Assembly (NCBI RefSeq): GCF_900116615.1
Contig: NZ_FPBF01000003.1
Location: 62,001-126,000, forward strand
DNA length: 64,000 nt
Reading direction: 5' to 3'
Source: Algoriphagus locisalis
GTDB lineage: Bacteria > Bacteroidota > Bacteroidia > Cytophagales > Cyclobacteriaceae
Shown: positions 55,236 through 64,000 of the stretch, piece by piece
Layout of the letters: each line of letters begins with the position of its first letter
Numbering within the stretch: the first letter of the stretch is position 1
Notes under the pieces: generated by a model
Told to the model about the DNA's origin: nothing
Database searches by the model: none
The model's input: only the letters and a program-made list of their open reading frames with translations
Position numbers and translations under genes: made by a program

Positions 55236-55275
55236 ACCGCAGAGTTCGCAGAGTGTGACACAGAGAGCGCTAATG
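55236..55275. repeat. Degenerate CGCAGAG repeat remnant
   Basis: Directly after the AGCS stop the sequence reads CCGCAGAGTTCGCAGAG, then GTGACACAGAGAGCGC. This periodic phrase occurs as a dispersed intergenic repeat in many bacterial genomes. It has no gene content. Confidence 0.4.
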
Positions 55276-55292
55276 GTTAATTAACACTATAG

Positions 55293-55322
55293 AAGCCGGC
55301 AACTAATTGTCGGCTTTTTTAC
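55293..55322 (+). terminator. Terminator after AGCS gene
   Basis: AAGCCGGCAA pairs with TTGTCGGCTT (one G-T pair) around a 4-base loop and is followed by a T-run. It lies about 63 bases after the symporter stop. Confidence 0.8.
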
Positions 55323-55412
55323 TAGGTAGGATTTCTTTCCTGATCAGATGAACCAAAAGAATATAGAATTTAGTTCTAGCAGTTGAATTATCTCAAAAAA
55401 CCAGGATAACGC

Positions 55413-56177
55413 ATGTCAATTACCAAAGAATCCGAATTAATCGGAATGAAGCGCATCTCGGAAGTAGTGGGAACTACGCTCAGACTAATGACTGAATATG
55501 CCAAAGTCGGCATGTCCACTAAGGAACTTGACGAATACGGAGGTGAAATTCTGAAAAGTTATGGAGCTAAATCAGCACCTTACGAAACGTATAAATTCCC
55601 AGGATATTCTTGTATCAGTGTCAATCAAGTTGCAGCACATGGTATCCCTTCTGAAAAAATCATATTGAAAGAGGGCGATTTAATTAATATAGATGTCTCT
55701 GCCGAGCTGAATGGTTTTTGGTCGGATAACGGAGGCTCTTTTGTCTTGGGAAAAGACATTCATAATCATCAGCCGCTGGTAGATGCTTCCAAAAACATCC
55801 TATACAAAGCCATAAATGCTATTAAGGGCGGAGTGAAAATCGCCGACATTGGCTATTTGATAGAAACTGAGGCTAGAAAATCAGGGTTCAAAGTCATTAA
55901 AAATTTAGCCGGTCATGGCGTTGGAAGAAGTTTACATGAAGAGCCTTCGGATATTTTAAATTACAGAGTCAGAAGTAACAGAGAACGCTTTAAGAAAAAT
56001 ACGACGGTAGCCGTTGAGACTTTTATCTCTACCAATTCAACTTATGCTGTAGAGCAAAATGACGGTTGGACTTTGGTAGGAAATAAAGGTGGATTCGTCA
56101 CCCAGCACGAGCAGACGATTTTGATTACAGATGATGTTCCTGTAATTCTAACAGAATCGAATGGGTTTTGGAAATAA
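55413..56177 (+). CDS. map: Methionine aminopeptidase, type I
   Basis: A 254-residue M24-family metallopeptidase that removes the initiator methionine from nascent proteins. The five metal ligands are visible: two Asp in NIDVSAELNGFWSDNGGSF, His in LAGHGVGRSLHEEPSD, Glu in TTVAVETFIST and the final Glu in VTQHEQTILITDD. The usual SVNEV start is SVNQVAAHGIPS here, and the first Asp block differs a little from the canonical DGYHGD form, which suggests a divergent paralogue; the housekeeping copy may lie elsewhere. Confidence 0.85.
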   Translation: MSITKESELIGMKRISEVVGTTLRLMTEYAKVGMSTKELDEYGGEILKSYGAKSAPYETYKFPGYSCISVNQVAAHGIPSEKIILKEGDLINIDVSAELNGFWSDNGGSFVLGKDIHNHQPLVDASKNILYKAINAIKGGVKIADIGYLIETEARKSGFKVIKNLAGHGVGRSLHEEPSDILNYRVRSNRERFKKNTTVAVETFISTNSTYAVEQNDGWTLVGNKGGFVTQHEQTILITDDVPVILTESNGFWK

Positions 56178-56194
56178 CTCTTTAAACCCTAATT

Positions 56195-56282
56195 ATCGAG
56201 AATTTACATGTATATTTTCGGTTATGATCGAGAATTTACATGTATATTTTCGGTTATAGTCGAAAATATACATATTTTTGAC
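56195..56282 (+). promoter_or_regulatory. Three tandem palindromes before DUF4143 ATPase start
   Basis: Two identical 31-base units (56195-56225 and 56227-56257; core TTTACATGTATATTTTCGG) each hold a palindrome of the type CGA-GAATTTACATGTATATTTT-CG. A third, shorter unit (GTCGAAAATATACATATTTT, 56259-56278, then TGAC) is almost perfectly symmetrical and ends two bases before the ATG at 56285. Together they span the expected promoter and ribosome binding site, so they look like a multi-site operator. Confidence 0.65.
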
Positions 56283-56284
56283 CT

Positions 56285-57409
56285 ATGATTTCTCGTCAAA
56301 TAGAAATAGAATTACGAAAAAGAATTCACCAAGGAAAGCTCTTGGTAATAATTGGCCCTCGGCAGGTGGGAAAGACCACGCTGATGAAGCAAGTCTTAGA
56401 TTACCCTAACGACAAGGTATTATGGTTGAATTGTGATAATCCAGATGATAGGCAAAGTCTTTTTGAAGTTACAACTTCAGCGCTGAAGACACTTATAGGA
56501 AAGTATAAATTGGTCGTAATAGACGAAGCCCAACGAGTCCTGAACATTGGGCTTACCTTGAAAATTTTGGCAGATGAATTTCCTGAAGTTCAAGTCCTAG
56601 CGTCAGGTTCATCAGCTTTAGACCTTGCCAATTCAATCAAAGAGCCCTTGACTGGTCGGAAACGAGAGTTCCAACTTTACCCAATTTCTACAGAAGAACT
56701 TTGCTTGCATACTTCACTTAGGGAAGAGAAACGGCTCTTGGAGCAGAGGCTGATCTTTGGCTTTTATCCAGAGGTAATCAATCATCCGAGCGAAGCACAG
56801 GAGGCACTTCAGGAAATCACCAACAGTTATCTTTACAAAGATATTTTGAGTTTGGCGGATGTTCGCATGCCTACCATTTTACAAAAGCTGTTATTGGCGC
56901 TGGCCCTGCAAGTAGGTTCTGAGGTCACATTCAACGACTTGGGAAATACAATTGGAATAGATAAGGAGACCGCGGAAAAGTACATTGACTTGTTGGAAAA
57001 AGCCTTTGTGATCTTTCGGTTGAACTCATTTAGTAGGAATATGCGGCGGGAACTCAAAAAGAGCCGAAAAATATACTTTTGGGATAACGGGGTACGCAAT
57101 GCTATAATCAATAATTTCAATTCCCTTGAGCTAAGGACAGATAAAGGAGCTCTTTGGGAAAATTTTATAATCTCAGAACGGATGAAGTATCTGAGCTATC
57201 ACAGAATCCCTACTAACGTTTACTTTTGGCGGACTACTACTGGCAAAGAGCTGGACTGGCTGGAAGAGCGAGATGGAAAATTACTTGCATTTGAAGCAAA
57301 ATGGAACCCTGAACGACGGACCAAGCTGCCGCTAGGCTTTGAAGAGGCGTATCCAGGTACAGAGTTCCGGGTAGTCCATCGTGACAACTACTTGGAAGTG
57401 TTGACTTAA
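56285..57409 (+). CDS. AAA-family ATPase with DUF4143 C-terminus
   Basis: A 374-residue P-loop ATPase of the ATPase_AAA_14/DUF4143 family. Walker A is GPRQVGKTTLM (residues about 23-33), Walker B KLVVIDEAQRV, a sensor VLASGSSALDLA and arginine-rich LTGRKREFQLYPIS follow, then the YLYKDILSLADVR segment. The DUF4143 part has a winged-helix core (LGNTIGIDKETAEKYIDLLE) and a nuclease-like end (WRTTTGKELDWLEERDGKLL, FEAKW) with E-D-E-K residues of the PD-(D/E)XK pattern. Physiological role unknown; such genes are abundant in Bacteroidetes and archaea. Tandem palindromes at its start suggest self-control. Confidence 0.9.
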   Translation: MISRQIEIELRKRIHQGKLLVIIGPRQVGKTTLMKQVLDYPNDKVLWLNCDNPDDRQSLFEVTTSALKTLIGKYKLVVIDEAQRVLNIGLTLKILADEFPEVQVLASGSSALDLANSIKEPLTGRKREFQLYPISTEELCLHTSLREEKRLLEQRLIFGFYPEVINHPSEAQEALQEITNSYLYKDILSLADVRMPTILQKLLLALALQVGSEVTFNDLGNTIGIDKETAEKYIDLLEKAFVIFRLNSFSRNMRRELKKSRKIYFWDNGVRNAIINNFNSLELRTDKGALWENFIISERMKYLSYHRIPTNVYFWRTTTGKELDWLEERDGKLLAFEAKWNPERRTKLPLGFEEAYPGTEFRVVHRDNYLEVLT

Positions 57410-57612
57410 AAAAGGTAGAAATAAATCTCTACATTATTTTGCAGAGGAAACTCAGGCTAGGGTTAATTTTAGAATCAATTTGATGTAAGGCAAAAAACTC
57501 GAAATTCCACATATGGCCACAACTTCTTGTTTTTCAAAAACACAAATCAGCTAGCATATTGATTTTTAGTTTAAAAAACATTATGTTTAACTAAAACTAA
57601 AAAAGAAAGCTT

Positions 57613-57837
57613 ATGGAAGTCGGTAAATCGAAATCTTTTTATCCTACCAAAAACCAATTGATCATTGCAGGTTTTGCTTGGATTGTGGGTGTTTTTATTC
57701 TACTCGCATCTATGACAGACTTTTTTTCAGAAAGTCTAAAAAACCGACAACTGACAATTCTTGGGATGTTGACTTCTTTGAGCCTCGTGGCAGTTTTAGT
57801 CATTTGGTCAAATTATCCTAGAAGACAGAAATCATAA
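57613..57837 (+). CDS. Small two-TM membrane protein
   Basis: A 74-residue protein with two hydrophobic helices (IIAGFAWIVGVFILLASM and LTILGMLTSLSLVAVLVIW) and a basic tail (YPRRQKS). The ATG at 57613 has an A-rich leader. No family is recognised. It lies alone between the DUF4143 ATPase and the convergent arsenic operon, 204 bases after the former; an operon link is unlikely. Confidence 0.65.
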   Translation: MEVGKSKSFYPTKNQLIIAGFAWIVGVFILLASMTDFFSESLKNRQLTILGMLTSLSLVAVLVIWSNYPRRQKS

Positions 57838-57944
57838 TTGAAAACTTCATTGGCTTAAGTGAAAATTAGGTCACATGTTTTGAATCCCCTCAAAACACAT
57901 AGGAAAGGTAGCTAAGAGTGAAAAGCGCCAGTTTTACTCTTGCC

Positions 57945-59000
57945 TCAAGCACCTCTGCTTTTCACCCTTGCGAAGTATTTATCCTTCAGCCAAAATGACA
58001 CTCGAACTAGCAAGATCAGGGCTGGCACCTCTACCAATGGCCCAATCACTCCTGTGAATGCCTGTCCGGAATTCAAGCCGAACACGGCAATTGCTACTGC
58101 TATCGCCAATTCAAAGTTGTTGCCTGCCGCGGTAAATGCTACTGCCGCAGACTTATCGTAAGTTCCACCCATTGCTTTGGTCATAAAGAAGCCAATCACA
58201 AACATCAGTGCGAAGTAAATTAGCATCGGAATAGCTATCCTCACCACATCCATAGGAATCTGCACGATGAGTTCACCTTTCAAGGAAAACATCACAACTA
58301 TAGTGAAAAGCAATGCCACCAAAGTCATCGGTGAAATCGCTGGAATAAAGGTGTTTTTGTACCATTCCTCCCCTTTTGCCCGAACCAAAATAACCCGGCT
58401 CAGAATTCCCATCAAAAATGGAATCCCCAGGTAAATGGCTACACTTTCGGCAATAGTCCCAATGGAAATATCAATGATGGCTCCTTCAAAACCGAAGTAA
58501 GGAGGAAGAACGGTGATAAATATCCAGGCATAAAAGCTATAAGCGAAAACCTGAAAAATGCTGTTCAACGCCACCAAACCAGCTCCATATTCACTGCTTC
58601 CCTCTGCAAGATCATTCCACACCAGCACCATCGCGATACATCTCGCCAAACCTATCAAAATCAATCCCACCATATATTCTGGATAGTCATGAAGGAAAAT
58701 GATTGCCAAGGCAAACATCAATACCGGACCAATGATCCAGTTTAAAACCAAGGAAACAGATAGGATCTTCACATTCCTAAAGACCTTCGGCAATTGCTTG
58801 TAATCGACTTTTGCCAGCGGTGGATACATCATCAGAATCAATCCTATGGCAATAGGGATATTGGTAGATCCTACGCTAAAGGAATTGACAAACGTGGAGC
58901 TGGAAGGAAAAAAATAACCAATCCCCACTCCCACGGCCATTGCGAGGAAGATCCATAAAGTGAGGTATTGATCAAGGAAACTTAGCTTTTTGGAAGCCAT
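57945..59000 (-). CDS. acr3: ACR3-family arsenite efflux permease
   Basis: A 351-residue inner-membrane transporter of the ACR3 family that expels arsenite. About ten helices are visible, starting with [19 protein letters not shown]. The essential cysteine lies in [17 protein letters not shown] in the fourth helix, and family segments [16 protein letters not shown] and [18 protein letters not shown] are present. It starts 9 bases after the arsenate reductase-like gene and is the last gene of the operon. The tail is basic (KSRGA). Confidence 0.96.
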   Translation of the reverse strand: MASKKLSFLDQYLTLWIFLAMAVGVGIGYFFPSSSTFVNSFSVGSTNIPIAIGLILMMYPPLAKVDYKQLPKVFRNVKILSVSLVLNWIIGPVLMFALAIIFLHDYPEYMVGLILIGLARCIAMVLVWNDLAEGSSEYGAGLVALNSIFQVFAYSFYAWIFITVLPPYFGFEGAIIDISIGTIAESVAIYLGIPFLMGILSRVILVRAKGEEWYKNTFIPAISPMTLVALLFTIVVMFSLKGELIVQIPMDVVRIAIPMLIYFALMFVIGFFMTKAMGGTYDKSAAVAFTAAGNNFELAIAVAIAVFGLNSGQAFTGVIGPLVEVPALILLVRVSFWLKDKYFARVKSRGA

Positions 59001-59009
59001 GGTTAATTT

Positions 59010-59633
59010 TTAAGAGATTTTGGAAAACACGTAAAGCATCTCAGAGGCAATTTGCAGGGATCGTTCATCGTATTTGCTGCCTTCCTCTGGGGTATCGTCA
59101 AAAGCTTTTGGATCTTCATATCTCACTGGAATTCTGCTTTCTGTCCCCGGAATAAAAGGACAATTTTCATCTGCATGAGCGCAGGTCATCACGGCCGCAA
59201 AGCGATCAGCCTTATTGATAGCATCGTCGAAAAGCTTGGAAAAAGCACTGATCGGATCTGCATCGTCAGAGTGAAACACAAAATAAACAGGATTCACTTC
59301 GCCTTTTTTGCTTACCCGAAATCCACTTCTCTTGATCGATTCCACAGCTCTTTCATTGAAAGCTGTTACCTCCACCCCACCCGAGAAGCAGTGGGCCGGA
59401 ATGGAATATAAATCCGCAGCCGTCTGAGCCCAGATCTGAGAAAACTGACTTCTTCTGGAATTATGCGTACAGATGAAGTTCAGATTAAGCTCTTCCCTGG
59501 CATCCACTTTTGCCTGAATGTAATCTATAAGCACCTGCAGAACTTCCTTTCTTTCATCTGGAATGGAAAGCGATTTGGCTTTCTCTATGGTTTGTGCCAA
59601 AGCTGGCAGCAATTTGATTTTCTCCGTGTTCAT
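59010..59633 (-). CDS. Arsenate reductase-like low-molecular-weight phosphatase
   Basis: A 207-residue protein of the low-molecular-weight tyrosine phosphatase/arsenate reductase fold, here likely reducing arsenate to arsenite for the pump. The P-loop is FICTHNSRRSQFSQ (Cys-X5-Arg); the second conserved cysteine is MTCAHADENCPFIPG, and YEDPKAFDDTPEE carries the catalytic Asp-Pro (DP) motif. I start at the ATG at 59633, 20 bases after the DUF6428 gene, because upstream in-frame codons overlap that gene. Bacteroidetes versions are longer than the 130-residue classical ArsC, with an N-terminal helix bundle as here. Confidence 0.9.
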   Translation of the reverse strand: MNTEKIKLLPALAQTIEKAKSLSIPDERKEVLQVLIDYIQAKVDAREELNLNFICTHNSRRSQFSQIWAQTAADLYSIPAHCFSGGVEVTAFNERAVESIKRSGFRVSKKGEVNPVYFVFHSDDADPISAFSKLFDDAINKADRFAAVMTCAHADENCPFIPGTESRIPVRYEDPKAFDDTPEEGSKYDERSLQIASEMLYVFSKIS

Positions 59634-59653
59634 AAAAATGTATTGAGGATGGA

Positions 59654-60124
59654 TTAACAACAACCAGAACCTGGAGTACAAGAAGAATCAGTGATCTGTA
59701 AAGTCGATAGTCTTATTTTTGGCTTTTGCTCGGGAATTCCGCATTTGTCCTTTGCCAAACAATCAGTTTGCTTGCTGGTCAACTGAAAATTAACTCCGTC
59801 GAAATCCAACCCGAATTTCCCGATTGTCTCTGCCTGATATTCCACTTCTACTTCTAAGTCTTCCATTTCAAGGACTTTCTCAGAAAGCTCAATAATATTG
59901 AGCAACTTCTCTGGATGAAGTCTGTGATTGTAATCATCCGCATTCCAAAGTTGGAAATTGGCGATATACTCATTTCTCACAGTTCCTCCACAATCAATGA
60001 AATGCTTGCTGATTTTCCCCACTTCAGTGACGTGAAAGTGAGTAGGCACCAATTGCCCAGTTGGTAGTTGAAAAGCAATTGTTCCCAGCTTTTCCAATAC
60101 TGATTTTACTTCTGACAATTTCAT
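59654..60124 (-). CDS. DUF6428 family protein of the ars operon
   Basis: A 156-residue cytoplasmic protein of a family (DUF6428) found in Bacteroidetes arsenic operons; its role is unknown. Visible conserved parts are VPTHFHVTEVGKISKHFIDC, ANFQLWNADDYNHRLHPEKL and GKFGLDFDGVNFQLTSKQTD. The C-terminal end is cysteine-rich (CLAKDKCGIPEQK and SSCTPGSGCC) with five cysteines, which suggests thiol chemistry or metalloid binding. It sits between arsR and the reductase with short gaps, so co-expression is near certain. Confidence 0.85.
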   Translation of the reverse strand: MKLSEVKSVLEKLGTIAFQLPTGQLVPTHFHVTEVGKISKHFIDCGGTVRNEYIANFQLWNADDYNHRLHPEKLLNIIELSEKVLEMEDLEVEVEYQAETIGKFGLDFDGVNFQLTSKQTDCLAKDKCGIPEQKPKIRLSTLQITDSSCTPGSGCC

Positions 60125-60163
60125 AACTAAGATTATTTGATGTGATTAGTCTCTAAATTTTAA

Positions 60164-60496
60164 CTAGCAGCAATTTCCTTTTTCCGCTATATCCTGATCG
60201 AAGAATTCATTCAGAACCTTCTTCATTTTATTCCAATTTTCCAGATCAATACAATAGCAGACACTTGTACCTTCTATATTTCCCTTGATCAAGCCCAACT
60301 GCTTCAGCTCTTTCAAATGCTGGGAAATGGTAGGTTGAGCCAAACCTATCTCTATCACCAAGTCGCCGCATACACAGGTATCCATTTTGAACAAATGCTG
60401 AAGAATCGCTACTCTGGACGGGTGAGCAAATGCTTTCGCGAAAACAGCAACCTCGTTTTGTTGCTCTGAGAATATTTCAGTTTTGGTAAGTCCCAT
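60164..60496 (-). CDS. arsR: ArsR/SmtB-family metalloregulator
   Basis: A 110-residue winged-helix repressor that leaves DNA when it binds arsenite or a related metalloid. The helix-turn-helix is LAQPTISQHLKELKQLGLIK; the family metal motif near the start of the recognition domain reads KMDTCVCGDLVIE with two cysteines (about residues 40-43), and the protein ends KGNCC, adding two more. It is the first gene of the operon and a candidate operator lies just upstream. Expected targets are the four ars genes. Confidence 0.95.
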   Translation of the reverse strand: MGLTKTEIFSEQQNEVAVFAKAFAHPSRVAILQHLFKMDTCVCGDLVIEIGLAQPTISQHLKELKQLGLIKGNIEGTSVCYCIDLENWNKMKKVLNEFFDQDIAEKGNCC

Positions 60497-60512
60497 ATCT
60501 CTCTATTGATTC

Positions 60513-60528
60513 ATTGCAATATTACGAT
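60513..60528 (-). promoter_or_regulatory. Candidate ArsR operator
   Basis: ATTGCAATATTACGAT is an imperfect 16-bp palindrome (six of eight positions symmetrical) placed 16 bases upstream of the arsR ATG. Its position and AT-rich dyad suit ArsR/SmtB binding; this is inference from layout. Confidence 0.45.
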
Positions 60529-60978
60529 AGACTATTTTCAATTCCAAAAAGTTCAGAGAATTATTAGTTATCCAAGTTTGAGATTTCTAGCAGAGTTCTC
60601 TTTGACGCAGCTTCTGGAGAAGCAGCATAACCTTAGCTGGTGAAGCCAGCGAAACATTAAGACCATTGCTCTTAGAGATTTACAATCTCGAAGCTCTATC
60701 GTTGGATTTGTAATCCAAGTACAACCATCTTTTGATTTAACAAGGACTAAAAATCCTCCTATTTAACCTCAGAATTACAAATTGCTAGGAACAGTGATTA
60801 CTAAAAGTAGTGGCATCTTTGATGCGGCTTCTGGAGAAGAAGCTTAACGCTGGTTGATGGGCCAACCGAACTATTGCGGCCTCCGTGTTACCCTCGGTGC
60901 CCACAGCGGTTAAAAAAAATGCCCCCATCAAGCTCATCACTTTCTGGGGGCATTTGAATTAAAAAACCACTGTACTAC
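60529..60978. other. Intergenic region with repeats
   Basis: About 450 bases without a gene. It contains two similar blocks (60600-60655 and 60817-60871, sharing CTTCTGGAGAAG, followed in both by AGC.TAAC and GCTGGT), the palindromes GAGATTTACAATCTC (60675-60689) and TTGGATTTGTAATCCAA (60703-60717), and the terminator of the RND gene at its right end. The blocks look like dispersed repeat units. Confidence 0.6.
60917..60955 (-). terminator. Terminator of the RND permease gene
   Basis: AAATGCCCCC and GGGGGCATTT form a perfect 10-bp stem; read on the minus strand it is followed by a run of T. It starts about 24 bases past the stop of the RND gene. Confidence 0.9.

Positions 60979-64000
<3,022 letters not shown>

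Overview
The window looks like a chromosomal stretch from a member of the Bacteroidetes, most likely a cytophagal such as Cyclobacteriaceae/Algoriphagus-type bacteria (inference from gene content; no 16S rRNA gene is present). The evidence is a PorP/SprF-like protein with a giant type IX secretion cargo carrying a gliding-type C-terminal domain, a SusC/SusD pair with a hybrid two-component sensor, a GLPGLI protein, many Spase II lipoproteins and AT-rich intergenic DNA.

Layout. 1-1.7 kb: a 5'-truncated HipA-like gene and a gene-poor stretch holding the 3' end of a tRNA gene between two copies of a 16-bp direct repeat, which looks like the scar or edge of an integrated element. 1.7-16.1 kb: a surface-adhesin locus, all on the minus strand. 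It holds a membrane-anchored TPR/HTH regulator, a one-TM protein, a 3732-residue secreted protein and a PorP/SprF partner. The giant protein reads as four (Ig-like + seven FG-GAP repeats) modules, PKD and SprB repeats, twelve tandem near-identical MBG repeats, seven calcium-binding TSP3 repeats and a type B sorting domain. 16.1-17.1 kb: intergenic DNA with the eroded end of a histidine kinase.

17.1-27.8 kb: a small polysaccharide utilisation locus (GH30-like lipoprotein, SusD, SusC, divergent hybrid sensor). 27.9-32.1 kb: a 55-residue membrane protein, a PQQ-type sugar dehydrogenase lipoprotein, a Tat-exported Gfo/Idh oxidoreductase and a D-amino-acid-oxidase-like flavoprotein, the last following a class C beta-lactamase-like serine hydrolase (32.1-33.9 kb) in a tight pair. 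34-36 kb: dispersed palindromes and a DUF234-type ATPase with tandem palindromes at its start. 36-42 kb: an OmpR-type response regulator and kinase, divergent from a GLPGLI/outer-membrane-barrel pair, with three TTAAC half-sites at exact 10-bp spacing in between.

42-51.9 kb: mixed housekeeping and envelope genes: a thioredoxin-fold lipid-exported protein, small lipoproteins, DUF3109 and DUF4442 proteins, the RNase P RNA gene, an AAA+ response regulator without a DNA-binding domain, a LuxE-like enzyme, a bicupin, YceI and a transglutaminase-like protein. 52-57.4 kb: an SSS-family and an AGCS-family sodium symporter, a methionine aminopeptidase, and a DUF4143 ATPase behind three tandem palindromes. 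57.6-60.5 kb: an arsenic operon (arsR, DUF6428, arsC-like phosphatase, ACR3 pump). 61-64 kb: an RND efflux permease that runs off the right edge of the window.
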